This document shows, in pieces, positions 43,879 to 51,566 of a stretch of DNA of 64,000 bases. The stretch is from positions 868,001 to 932,000 of the forward strand of contig NZ_SDWT01000001.1 in NCBI RefSeq assembly GCF_004137255.1, given 5' to 3'. The notes under the pieces are model-generated. The model was not told where the DNA came from and searched no databases. It saw only the letters and a program-made list of their open reading frames with translations. Both the position numbers and the translations under genes were made by a program. The DNA is from Nocardioides oleivorans (lineage in GTDB: Bacteria; Actinomycetota; Actinomycetes; Propionibacteriales; Nocardioidaceae). Position 1 is the stretch's first letter; each line of letters begins with the position of its first letter.

Positions 43879-45855
43879 CTAGGACTCCCCGGGTCCGGCC
43901 GCGGGGAGGTCGAAGCGGAAGACCGCCCCCTCGCCCGGCGGCACGGCCAGGCACTCGATGGTCCCGCCGTGACGGGTCACGATGGTCTGGCAGATCGAGA
44001 GCCCCATGCCGGTCCCCTTGAAGTGGGCGCGCACCGAGTTGCTGCGGTGGAAGCGCTGGAAGATCAGGTGACGCTCCTCCTCCTCCACGCCGACGCCGTT
44101 GTCGCTGATCTCGACGACGACGCGGGCCCCGCGACGACGGGCGGTGACCTCGACGCGGGCGGGCGTGCCGGGCCTGGCGTACTTCACGGCGTTGCCCACC
44201 AGGTTGGCGAAGAGCTGGCGGATGGCGACGGGGTCGCCGTGCACGGCCGGCAGCTCGGCGGGCACCTCGAGCGAGTCGTCGGGACCCAGCAGGGTCGAGA
44301 CGTGGGTGAGCAGTCCGTCGTCCCCGCTGAGGGGCACGTCCTCGGCGGCGAGCTCGCCCGACTCCGCCCGCGCGTGGGCCAGCAGGTCGTCGATCAGGTC
44401 GGCCATCTTCTCCGCGGACCGGGTGGCGCGGCCGAGCGAGTCGTGGGCGTCCGACCCGGCGGGGGTGTCGGCGATCGCCATGTCCAGCCACGAGACGGTG
44501 GCGCTCAGCGGACCGCGCAGGTCGTGGGCGGCCGTCGAGGCGAAGGCGGCGAGCGGCCGCAGGCCCGAGCGGTGGTCGGTCACCTCGCGCAGCACCAGCA
44601 GGGCCGCGGAGTCCCCGTCGTCGGCGCCACCGCCCGTCAACGGCGTACGGGTGACGGCGAGGACCATCTCCTCACCGCGCGGCAGGGGCAGCACGACGTC
44701 GCCCACCCCGAGCTCGGCCCGCACGGCGGCGGTGTCGGCGAGTGCCGGACGCAGGACGAGGTCGACCAGGTGGGCCAGCGCGACGTCGTCGCGGGCGCCG
44801 GGACGCACCCGGTGCGCGAGCCACCGGCTCGCGCCGTTGCTGCGGTCGACGCTGCCGTCGCCGGCCAGGACGATCAGGCCCTCGCCCATGCTCTCGGTCA
44901 TCTCGGCGAGGAGCTGGGCCTGGCGTGCGGCCTCCTCGCGCGCCCGGGTGGCGTCGGCGTAGAGCTCGTCGACCCGGTCGCTGAGCGCGCCGACGGCGTG
45001 ACCCGTGAGCAGCACGCTGACGATGAAGACCTGCGAGACCAGGGCGGCGGCCACAGGGTCGCTGAGGCGGGCGAACGGACCGAAGCCCGCGAGGCTGAGC
45101 CACAGCCCGATGGTGCCGAGCGTCAGGCAGTGCACGCCCGCCGGCAGCGTGCGGAACCGTGCCGCGGACCACACCGCGAAGGACAGCACGAGGAACTCCA
45201 GCGGCAGGGACTGCAGGAACAGGAGGACGGTCGTTGCCACCGAGAGCACCCACAGGAGGACGAGCTCCCCGGTGCTCCCCCCGTGCGCACGTCGAGGGAT
45301 CGTCTGGGTGCGCCACTCCCAGGCGAGGTGGCCCACCCCGCCCACGGCGATGATCCCGGCCAGGTGGCGGGCGAACCAGGCGACCGCCGTCCACGGGTCG
45401 GCCTCCCGCCCGCTGGCCCAGAGCCCGACGTTGCCGATCGCGGCACCCACCGTGCAGGCGACGATCACCGCCGCGCCGGCCACGACCAGCGCACGCGGCG
45501 AGCGCAGGCTGGCGTTGCCGCCCGCGCCCAGCAGGTCGGGACACCAGCGTCGCAGCAGCAGGACCAGCAGCCAGGTCTGCACCCCGAGGGACAGCGCCCC
45601 CAGCGCGACCAGCGCCGGCGCCGCACCGGTGAGGTCGGCGATCGTGCCGTGCAGGACGACCAGCGGCACGAGCGCGCGGAGCTGATGCCGCGGCGACTCG
45701 GCGAGCAGCCAGAGGGCCGCGATCCCGGCCGCGGGCCACACGAGGCTGACGGTCTGGCCCTGCGCGACCGTCATCCGACCGATGACGGTGAGCACGCCGT
45801 AGGCCACGGCGAACCCGAGCACCGCGGTCGGCGCGAGCGGCTTCCGGGAGGTCAC
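43879..45855 (-). CDS. MASE1 sensor histidine kinase
   Basis: About 658 residues. N-terminal MASE1-type integral membrane domain (about 10-285, eight helices), a PAS-like region (about 315-445), HisKA with AHDLRGPL as phospho-His site, and a HATPase domain with NLVGNAVKY, DNGVGV and GTGMGLSICQ. No response regulator is adjacent. Start uncertain: I use the GTG at 45855 because the MASE1 helices begin soon after; the frame is open to 45981. It converges on the VanZ fusion with 11 bases between. Confidence 0.85.
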   Translation of the reverse strand: MTSRKPLAPTAVLGFAVAYGVLTVIGRMTVAQGQTVSLVWPAAGIAALWLLAESPRHQLRALVPLVVLHGTIADLTGAAPALVALGALSLGVQTWLLVLLLRRWCPDLLGAGGNASLRSPRALVVAGAAVIVACTVGAAIGNVGLWASGREADPWTAVAWFARHLAGIIAVGGVGHLAWEWRTQTIPRRAHGGSTGELVLLWVLSVATTVLLFLQSLPLEFLVLSFAVWSAARFRTLPAGVHCLTLGTIGLWLSLAGFGPFARLSDPVAAALVSQVFIVSVLLTGHAVGALSDRVDELYADATRAREEAARQAQLLAEMTESMGEGLIVLAGDGSVDRSNGASRWLAHRVRPGARDDVALAHLVDLVLRPALADTAAVRAELGVGDVVLPLPRGEEMVLAVTRTPLTGGGADDGDSAALLVLREVTDHRSGLRPLAAFASTAAHDLRGPLSATVSWLDMAIADTPAGSDAHDSLGRATRSAEKMADLIDDLLAHARAESGELAAEDVPLSGDDGLLTHVSTLLGPDDSLEVPAELPAVHGDPVAIRQLFANLVGNAVKYARPGTPARVEVTARRRGARVVVEISDNGVGVEEEERHLIFQRFHRSNSVRAHFKGTGMGLSICQTIVTRHGGTIECLAVPPGEGAVFRFDLPAAGPGES

Positions 45856-46030
45856 CGGCGACCGCCCGTCACCATCGGAGGGGTCGAGCGCGCCGAGACC
45901 AGGCCCCGGGGGTGGAGGGCCTTCATGCGCGCAAGGGTACGACTGGAGCACCCCGACTGCGGAGACCGTGTCCACGCGCACGCCGGTGCGGTGTGGCGCC
46001 GGGAGGGATCTGCCCCGCCCGGGGCGGTGG

Positions 46031-46840
46031 TCAGAGGTTGACGGTGATGTCCGCGTCCTTGCGCAGCGAGGTCACCAGCGTCTGCGCCACCTTGCCGATC
46101 TCCTGCGCCTTCGCCTGCTCCTCGACCTGGTCGTGGGCGTCGGCGAACGACGGGAACTGGCCGGACTGGCCGGACTGCGCCTGCTGCTCCTTGGCCTGGT
46201 CGTAGATCGCGCGCAGCTCCTTCTCGGTCGGCGCGATCTCGCCCTCCTCGTCGGTGACGAGCTTCTCGACCATCACCTGGGTCCGGACCTGGTCGCGCGC
46301 CTGGTCCTCGGTGAGGCCCTGGTCGGCGACCGCCTTCAGCAGCTCGTCGGCGCTGGACATGCCGTTCTGCTCGGCGAGCGTGGCGAGCTCGGCGTCGATG
46401 TCGTCGTCGCTGATCTCGATGCCACGCGAGTCGGCCTCCTGCGAGAGCAGCTCGGTGTCGACGAGGTCGTCGACCGTCTGCTTGCGCAGCGTCGCCTCGT
46501 CGGGCGCGTCGCCGCCCATCTGGGCCTGGGACTGGGCCTGGGCGAACGACGCCTCGTAGATCGGGGTGAACTCGTCCTTGGTGATCTCCTCGCCGTTGAC
46601 CTCGGCGACCACGTCGGGGATGGCGTCGAGGTCGGGCTCGGCGGCGTCGGCGGAGGGGTCGGCGGAGGGGTCGGCCGAGGGGTCGGCCGAGCCGGACGCG
46701 TCCGCGGACGGGGAGTCGCTCGACGTCGCCGAGGCGTCGTCGTCACTGCTGCCGCCGCAGGCGGACAGGGTGAGCAGGGCGGTCGCGGCGAGGGCGCCGA
46801 GGGCGGTACGGGTGCGCTGGGTGCGGTTCAGGGAAGTCAT
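46031..46840 (-). CDS. SurA N-terminal-domain lipoprotein without a PPIase domain
   Basis: 269 residues. Lipoprotein signal ends LTLSACGG, followed by a Ser/Asp/Ala/Pro tether with PSAD repeats. The remainder is a SurA_N/PrsA-like chaperone domain (VVAEVNGEEITKDEF, VDDLVDTELLSQEA). No parvulin domain follows, so it should bind clients but not isomerise prolines. I choose ATG 46840 because a TACCGT box lies 9 bases upstream; ATG 46846 is the alternative. Located on the outer face of the membrane. Repeat copy D lies about 55 bases upstream. Confidence 0.8.
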   Translation of the reverse strand: MTSLNRTQRTRTALGALAATALLTLSACGGSSDDDASATSSDSPSADASGSADPSADPSADPSADAAEPDLDAIPDVVAEVNGEEITKDEFTPIYEASFAQAQSQAQMGGDAPDEATLRKQTVDDLVDTELLSQEADSRGIEISDDDIDAELATLAEQNGMSSADELLKAVADQGLTEDQARDQVRTQVMVEKLVTDEEGEIAPTEKELRAIYDQAKEQQAQSGQSGQFPSFADAHDQVEEQAKAQEIGKVAQTLVTSLRKDADITVNL

Positions 46841-46895
46841 CACCATCGACGGTACGCACCGAACCTGAGCGTCGTCCTCAGGGTTCTCAGGCGGT

Positions 46896-46975
46896 ACTTC
46901 GCACCCGAGTCTCCCGCTTGTCGGCCGAGATCTGGGCCGACAAGCGGGGCGGTCACCGGATATCCGGTGACCGCC
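46896..46975 (-). repeat. Dispersed double-palindrome repeat, copy D
   Basis: 80 bp, same orientation as copy C. The GATATC-centred module (46948-46975) is a perfect 28-base palindrome, and the AGATCT-centred one (46917-46944) has a single mismatched pair. Situated between two same-strand genes, 3' of 46990-47418 and 5' of the SurA-N lipoprotein, so it could end one transcript or influence the next. About 16 kb from copy C. Confidence 0.85.
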
Positions 46976-46989
46976 AGCGAGAGGAGGTC

Positions 46990-47418
46990 TCAGAGGTCCT
47001 CGAGCGTGTCGGGCACGACCAGGCCGTCGGGGTCCTGGCGGACCGGCAGCTCGGCGAGCGCCGCGCGGACGAGCGTGAGGCGCGCGGCCACCGCCACCCG
47101 CTGCCCCAGCTTCCCGCCGAGGCGGCCCACGCCGCCCACGCCGCCCACGCCGCCCTCGCCGAGCGTCTGCTCGATCGCGGCGCCGATCTGCTCGTCGGTG
47201 AACGCCGGCCGGGTGCCCGCTTCGACCTCGACGTCGGGCAGCGCGAGCATCACCGGCAGCACCTGGCTGCCCGCCGCGTCGAGGAGGTGGTAGCGGTCGA
47301 GCCTGCTCATCGACTCCCACTTCTCCTCCCCCTTGCCCCGCCTGCCGATCTTGCCGCCGGCCACGATCTTGGCGGCTGCCGTGACGGCGACGGTCAGCTC
47401 GTGCTCGGTGAAGCGCAT
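46990..47418 (-). CDS. Conserved-looking hypothetical protein
   Basis: 142 residues, not assigned. An N-terminal alpha/beta region (FTEHELTVAVTAAAKIVAGGK) and basic patch GRRGKGEEKWESM are followed by a Gly-Val-rich stretch (GVGGVGGVGRLGGKLG) and an acidic end. No signal peptide or membrane segment. The frame has normal third-position GC and ATG at 47418. Repeat copy D lies 15 bases after its stop. Function unknown. Confidence 0.65.
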   Translation of the reverse strand: MRFTEHELTVAVTAAAKIVAGGKIGRRGKGEEKWESMSRLDRYHLLDAAGSQVLPVMLALPDVEVEAGTRPAFTDEQIGAAIEQTLGEGGVGGVGGVGRLGGKLGQRVAVAARLTLVRAALAELPVRQDPDGLVVPDTLEDL

Positions 47419-47533
47419 GGGGCCAAGGATGCCCGATGGCCCGGTCGTGAGACCCACATCACACCCGGGTCCGCGTGAGGATCGCGCCCCCCGTGACGAC
47501 CAACAGACACAACTCCCGAGGAAAGGAACTGAC

Positions 47534-47707
47534 ATGGGTATCGCAGACAAGGCCAAGAACGCCGCCCAGGACATCGCCGGCAAGGCGAAGGAGGTCGTCG
47601 GTGACGTCACCAACGACGACAGCCTCAAGGCCGAGGGCAAGAAGGACCAGACGGCCTCCGACGTCAAGCAGGCCGGCGAGAACGTCAAGGACGCCTTCAA
47701 GAAGTGA
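47534..47707 (+). CDS. CsbD-like stress protein
   Basis: 57 residues: GIADKAKNAAQDIAGKAKE with the later DDSLKAEGKKDQ is the CsbD pattern. CsbD is a small hydrophilic protein of general stress response in Bacillus, role unknown. The ATG has AAAGGAA in front at good spacing. A strong hairpin follows the stop. Next to another small gene, with the same orientation. Confidence 0.85.
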   Translation: MGIADKAKNAAQDIAGKAKEVVGDVTNDDSLKAEGKKDQTASDVKQAGENVKDAFKK

Positions 47708-47715
47708 CCCCTGCC

Positions 47716-47746
47716 CCCGGGGGCCGGCCCCATACCGGCCCCCGGG
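47716..47746 (+). terminator. Strong hairpin after the CsbD-like gene
   Basis: Perfect 12-bp arms (CCCGGGGGCCGG and complement) with a 7-base loop, 8 bases after the stop codon. No U-tract. Since the next small gene begins 35 bases later, it may attenuate rather than fully stop transcription. Confidence 0.65.
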
Positions 47747-47780
47747 TGAGCAGGTGCCCGACCACCGAGAGGACCGCACC

Positions 47781-47915
47781 ATGGCACGCACCAAGCGCAA
47801 CCTGTTCGCCCTGCTGGGGTGGATGTTCTGGAAGGTCCTGACGCTGGTCGGGCTGCCGGTCGCCAAGCGCAGGCTCGCCGACCGGCGCACCACGAGCGGG
47901 ACGTCCACCACCTAG
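47781..47915 (+). CDS. Small basic membrane-associated protein
   Basis: 44 residues. A short basic N-terminus, one hydrophobic or amphipathic helix (LFALLGWMFWKVLTLVGLP) and a basic Ser/Thr-rich tail. The ATG has GAGAGGA upstream at 7 bases. Reminiscent of small membrane stress peptides, but no family recognised. Follows the CsbD-like gene and precedes a bidirectional terminator. Confidence 0.65.
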   Translation: MARTKRNLFALLGWMFWKVLTLVGLPVAKRRLADRRTTSGTSTT

Positions 47916-47948
47916 GCGGACGCCCACCCGGGCCGGGCCGGGACGCAC

Positions 47949-47996
47949 GACAGGAGACCGGGGTCGATCACGGGGCGACCCCGGTCGTTGCCTGTC
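47949..47996. terminator. Bidirectional terminator between converging genes
   Basis: Perfect 11-bp inner arms GACCGGGGTCG (47956-47966) and complement (47976-47986), extended by an outer GACAGG/CCTGTC pairing across a small internal loop. Lies between the small membrane protein (plus) and the aldehyde dehydrogenase (minus). Confidence 0.7.
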
Positions 47997-48006
47997 CGGG
48001 CGCGGC

Positions 48007-49434
48007 TCAGTAGTGCGCGGTCATCACGTGCTTGATGCGCGTGTAGTCGTCGAAGCCGTAGCCGGAGAGGTCCTTGCCGTAGCCCGAGTGCCCGAATCCG
48101 CCGTGCGGCATCTCGGAGACGAACGGGATGTGGGTGTTCACCCACACGCAGCCGAAGTCGAGCTCGCGGCTCAGCCGGTCGGCCGTCCCGTGGTCGCGCG
48201 TCCACACGCTGCCGGCCAGGCCGTAGGGCACGCCGTTGGCCATCCGCACCGCCTCGGCCTCGTCGTCGTACGGCTGCACGGTGAGGACGGGACCGAAGAC
48301 CTCCTGCTGCACGATGCGGTCGTCCTGGCGGACGCCGGTGACCACGGTCGGCGCGAAGAAGAAGCCCGTGTCGCCGTGGCGCGCTCCCCCGGTGCGTACG
48401 TCGGCATGGCTGGGCAGGTCGGCCAGGAAGGCCTCCACCTTGGCGAGGTGGGCGGCGTTGTTGAGCGGGCCGTAGTCGGCGGCGTCGTCGGACGGCGGGC
48501 CGGGGCGGGTGCCCTTGGCCTCCTCGACGAGCAGCTCGACGAGCTCGTCGTGGACGCTGCGGTGCACGATCACCCGGGTGGCGGCGGTGCAGTCCTGGCC
48601 GGCGTTGAAGTAGGCCGCGGCGGCGATCAGGCCGGCCGCGCGGGGGAGGTCGGCGTCGGGCGCCACGACGACGGGCGCCTTGCCGCCGAGCTCGAGGTGG
48701 GCGCGCTTGAGGTTCTTCGCGGCGGACGTGGCGACCTCGATGCCGGCACGGACCGAGCCGGTGATCGCGACCAGGCCGGGAGTCGGGTGCTCGACGAGCA
48801 GGCGACCGGTCGAGGCGTCGCCGTTGACGACATTGAGCACGCCGGCGGGCAGCACCTCGCCCGCGATCTCGGCGAGCAGCACGGTCGAGCGGGGCGTGGT
48901 GTCGCTGGGCTTGAGCACGATCGTGTTGCCGGCGGCGAGGGCGGGCGCGATCTTCCAGATCGCCATCGCGAAGGGGTAGTTCCACGGCGTCACCTGTCCG
49001 ACGACACCGATGGGCTCACGGCGGATCGAGGACGTGTGGCCCTCGAGGTACTCCCCCGCCGACTTGCCCTCGAGCAGCCGCGCGGCACCGGCGAAGAAGC
49101 GGAGCTGGTCGACACCTTGGTCGACCTCCTCGCTGGCGACGTAGCGGATCGGCTGGCCGGTGTCGCGCGCCTGCACCTCGGCGATCTCGTCGCGCCGCTC
49201 GGCGATCGCGGACGCGAGGTCGAGCAGGAGCCCCTGCCGGCGACCCGGCGTGAGCCGCTTCCACGTGTCGGACTCGCGCGCCGCCGCGGCGTACGCCCGG
49301 TCCACCTCCTCCGGCGTCGAGACCGGCGAGCGGCCGTCGAGCTCACCGGTGGTCGGGTCGACGAGGTCGATGAAGTCCGTGGCGGCGGACTCGACGAGCT
49401 CGCCGTCGACGAAGTTCTGGATCGTGTCGGTCAT
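48007..49434 (-). CDS. Aldehyde dehydrogenase, gamma-aminobutyraldehyde type
   Basis: 475 residues, full length. General-base Glu in LELGGKAP, nucleophilic Cys in NAGQDCTAA, cofactor loop PWNYPFAMAIWK and C-terminal PHGGFGHSGYGKD are all intact. Best resemblance is to gamma-aminobutyraldehyde dehydrogenase (PatD/Prr), which oxidises 4-aminobutanal from putrescine to GABA. The context (PucR regulator, aminotransferase, amine-oxidising flavoprotein) fits. In contrast with the broken paralogue at 36060-37208, all key residues are present. Substrate is inferred. Confidence 0.85.
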   Translation of the reverse strand: MTDTIQNFVDGELVESAATDFIDLVDPTTGELDGRSPVSTPEEVDRAYAAAARESDTWKRLTPGRRQGLLLDLASAIAERRDEIAEVQARDTGQPIRYVASEEVDQGVDQLRFFAGAARLLEGKSAGEYLEGHTSSIRREPIGVVGQVTPWNYPFAMAIWKIAPALAAGNTIVLKPSDTTPRSTVLLAEIAGEVLPAGVLNVVNGDASTGRLLVEHPTPGLVAITGSVRAGIEVATSAAKNLKRAHLELGGKAPVVVAPDADLPRAAGLIAAAAYFNAGQDCTAATRVIVHRSVHDELVELLVEEAKGTRPGPPSDDAADYGPLNNAAHLAKVEAFLADLPSHADVRTGGARHGDTGFFFAPTVVTGVRQDDRIVQQEVFGPVLTVQPYDDEAEAVRMANGVPYGLAGSVWTRDHGTADRLSRELDFGCVWVNTHIPFVSEMPHGGFGHSGYGKDLSGYGFDDYTRIKHVMTAHY

Positions 49435-49469
49435 GGCTCTTCCTCAGGGTTCGGCTGGGGCTGGGCGGA

Positions 49470-49802
49470 TCAGGCGACGTAGATCTTGCGGAGCGTCTCG
49501 TGGACGACCCAGGTGGTGTGCTCGCCGGCGCGCAGGCGTACGACGGAGCCGGCCGCGAGGTCGACGCGCTCGCCGTCCTCGAAGGTGACGGTCGCCGAGC
49601 CGGACAGGACGACGAACACCTCGTCGACCTCGACGTCGGTGGCCGTGCCGGGGCTCATCTCCCACACGCCGACCTCCACGCCCGCCACGGCGGCCAGGGC
49701 CCGCGACCCGGCCGACGGCGACCCGTCGACGACGCTCGCCGGGTCCAGGGGTGCGGTCGGCACGGCGGTCTCGACGTCGAGCACACGGAACATGTCGGCC
49801 AT
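49470..49802 (-). CDS. Cupin-domain protein
   Basis: 110 residues, single cupin barrel: GVEVGVWEMSPG, then DEVFVVLSGSATVTFEDGE and HTTWVVHETLRKIYV, as in the DUF861-type small cupins that occur in amine and ureide catabolic clusters. I choose ATG 49802; a longer frame starts at 49853 inside the PucR stop. Lies between the aldehyde dehydrogenase and PucR genes on the same strand. May bind a small metabolite or metal. Confidence 0.8.
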   Translation of the reverse strand: MADMFRVLDVETAVPTAPLDPASVVDGSPSAGSRALAAVAGVEVGVWEMSPGTATDVEVDEVFVVLSGSATVTFEDGERVDLAAGSVVRLRAGEHTTWVVHETLRKIYVA

Positions 49803-49842
49803 CGTGCCAACCCCGGCATCGTCGCGGCCCGACGATCTGTCG

Positions 49843-51468
49843 TCAGTTGCCATCGGAGCCGGACAGTTCGTCTGCCACGAGCGCGACGTGGAGCGAGACG
49901 CGGACGTCGGGGTCGTCGAGGTCGGCGCCGAGGACCGCCTCGATCCGGGCGAGCCGGTCGTAGAACGCGGCTCGCGACAGGTGGAGGCTCGCCGCCGCCT
50001 CGGTCTTGCTCGCCGGGTGGAGCAGCAGGGCGCGGAGCGCGGCGACCAGGTCGGTGCGCGAGGAGTCGGCGCGGTCGTGGCGACGCAGGGGCGACAGCTC
50101 GCGCTCGACGAAGAGCCGCAGCCGGTCGTCGTCGCCGAGGAGCGCGAGGAGGCCCCGGAGGTGGAGGTCGGCGAGGCGGTGCACGTCGGGGTCGGAGTCG
50201 CGGCGCGACTGCGGCGCGGCGTCGGCGACCTGCCCGGCCTCGGTGAGCGTGCGCGAGATGCCGGCCCGCTCGCCGACCACCCGCCCCGCGGCGACCACGA
50301 CGTCGTGGTGCGGCCGCACGCGCGCGGCCACCCGGTCGACGAGCGCGTCGGCGTCGGCCGAGGCGGGTGCGGAGACGAGCACGCGGAGGTCGCGCTCGAC
50401 CTCGCTCACCAGCGCCGGCAGGCGCAGGCCGTGGGCGGCGCGGACCACGGTGGCGGCGACCTCGTCCAGGTCGGCGGGTGCGGAGGTGCCGATGCGCGGG
50501 CGCACGACGAGCCCGACGAACGACCGGCGCCGGACAGGGAAGCCGGCCAGCTCGCAGCGGCGCAGGAGCTCGTCGGAGTCGGGCGCCTCGGACAGCCCGG
50601 TGAGGAGCTCGAGGTGGGTCCGCCGCATCAGCGTGCCGCGGTCCCGGTCGTGGAGCCGGTGCAGCGCGAGGGCCGCGGCCGCCCGCTCGGCGACGGCGAC
50701 GAGACGCTGCGGCGGAGCGGTCGGGGAGCCGATGACGAGGCGCCCCCACGCCTGGTCGGCGGTGCCGAGCCGGGTGACCAGCCAGCCGTTGGCGGCGTCC
50801 CAGCCGGTGCGCCCGGTGACCTCGACGCGCCGCGACCGGGCGGGCCACCCGTCGAGGAAGCCGCCCGCGCCGGCCGTGTCGCCGGGCCCGGCGAAGTAGT
50901 CGAGCGGGCGGTGCTGGGCGTTCTCCACGACGACCGGGCCGCCGGCGAGGCGCTGCACCGCCTGGAGGATCTCGACCGGACCGGCCTGGGTGAAGCTGAG
51001 CTCGGTGAAGGTCTCGTGCACCCGCTGGGCCTCGCGGAGCTCGGTGAGCTGGTGGTCCACCACGCGCTCGCCGATCTCCTGCGCGAGCGCGGCGAACCGG
51101 GTCTCCCGCTCGAGCACGACGAGCGGCAGCCCGTGCCGCTCGCACGCCTCGACGAGCGCGGCCGGGAGCGACGAGGTCCACCGGCGGCCGAGCTCGACGA
51201 CCACGCCCGCGCCGCCGACCTCGACCAGCTCGTCGACGAAGGCCGACAGCCCGCCGGCGTCGTCGTCGGCCGGCAGGCCGGTGCCCATCGTCAGCACGAG
51301 GTCGCCGGCGCGGAGGAGCTCGCGCACGTCGGGCCGCTCGGTGGCGTGGACCCAGCGGATCGGGCGGTCGGTCGCCGGGGCTCCAGCCACCACGCGTGGC
51401 GCGGCCTGCCGGAAGGTGGGCAGCGCGAGCGCCTCCTGGAGCGTCACCCCCGGTGTCACCTCGGCCAC
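49843..51468 (-). CDS. PucR-family transcriptional regulator
   Basis: 541 residues. N-terminal PucR ligand-sensing domain (GVTLQEALALPTF, later RWVHATERPDVRELLRAGDLVLTMG), central GGDEF-like region, and a C-terminal PucR-type helix-turn-helix (SKTEAAASLHLSRAAFYDRLARIEAVLG). Such regulators control purine, GABA and polyamine use. GTG at 51468 is supported by TAGGCT ending 8 bases upstream. It sits between the minus-strand ALDH-cupin genes and the plus-strand dehydrogenase/aminotransferase/oxidase genes, so it probably controls both arms. Confidence 0.9.
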   Translation of the reverse strand: MAEVTPGVTLQEALALPTFRQAAPRVVAGAPATDRPIRWVHATERPDVRELLRAGDLVLTMGTGLPADDDAGGLSAFVDELVEVGGAGVVVELGRRWTSSLPAALVEACERHGLPLVVLERETRFAALAQEIGERVVDHQLTELREAQRVHETFTELSFTQAGPVEILQAVQRLAGGPVVVENAQHRPLDYFAGPGDTAGAGGFLDGWPARSRRVEVTGRTGWDAANGWLVTRLGTADQAWGRLVIGSPTAPPQRLVAVAERAAAALALHRLHDRDRGTLMRRTHLELLTGLSEAPDSDELLRRCELAGFPVRRRSFVGLVVRPRIGTSAPADLDEVAATVVRAAHGLRLPALVSEVERDLRVLVSAPASADADALVDRVAARVRPHHDVVVAAGRVVGERAGISRTLTEAGQVADAAPQSRRDSDPDVHRLADLHLRGLLALLGDDDRLRLFVERELSPLRRHDRADSSRTDLVAALRALLLHPASKTEAAASLHLSRAAFYDRLARIEAVLGADLDDPDVRVSLHVALVADELSGSDGN

Positions 51469-51475
51469 GGAGGGC

Positions 51476-51481
51476 AGCCTA
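51476..51481 (-). promoter_or_regulatory. -10 box TAGGCT of the pucR-type gene (leaderless)
   Basis: TANNNT hexamer ending 8 bases before the GTG at 51468. Confidence 0.4.
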
Positions 51482-51526
51482 CGCGGCAGCGGGGTGACGA
51501 AGTGTCCGAGACGGTGCGCCAAACCC

Positions 51527-51532
51527 TACGAT
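51527..51532 (+). promoter_or_regulatory. -10 box TACGAT of the dehydrogenase-aminotransferase-oxidase unit
   Basis: TANNNT hexamer about 35 bases before the ATG at 51567, in the 98-base divergent region shared with the PucR gene, where PucR would be expected to bind. Confidence 0.35.
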
Positions 51533-51566
51533 CCGACACCCGCCCCGGCGTCGTACGACGAGCAGG

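Noticed and set aside
40816-46041. Longest plus-strand open frame (1741 codons)
   Set aside because: Runs out of frame through icmF and the VanZ fusion and antisense to the MASE1 kinase. Arg/Pro/Gly-rich composition is typical of shadow frames.
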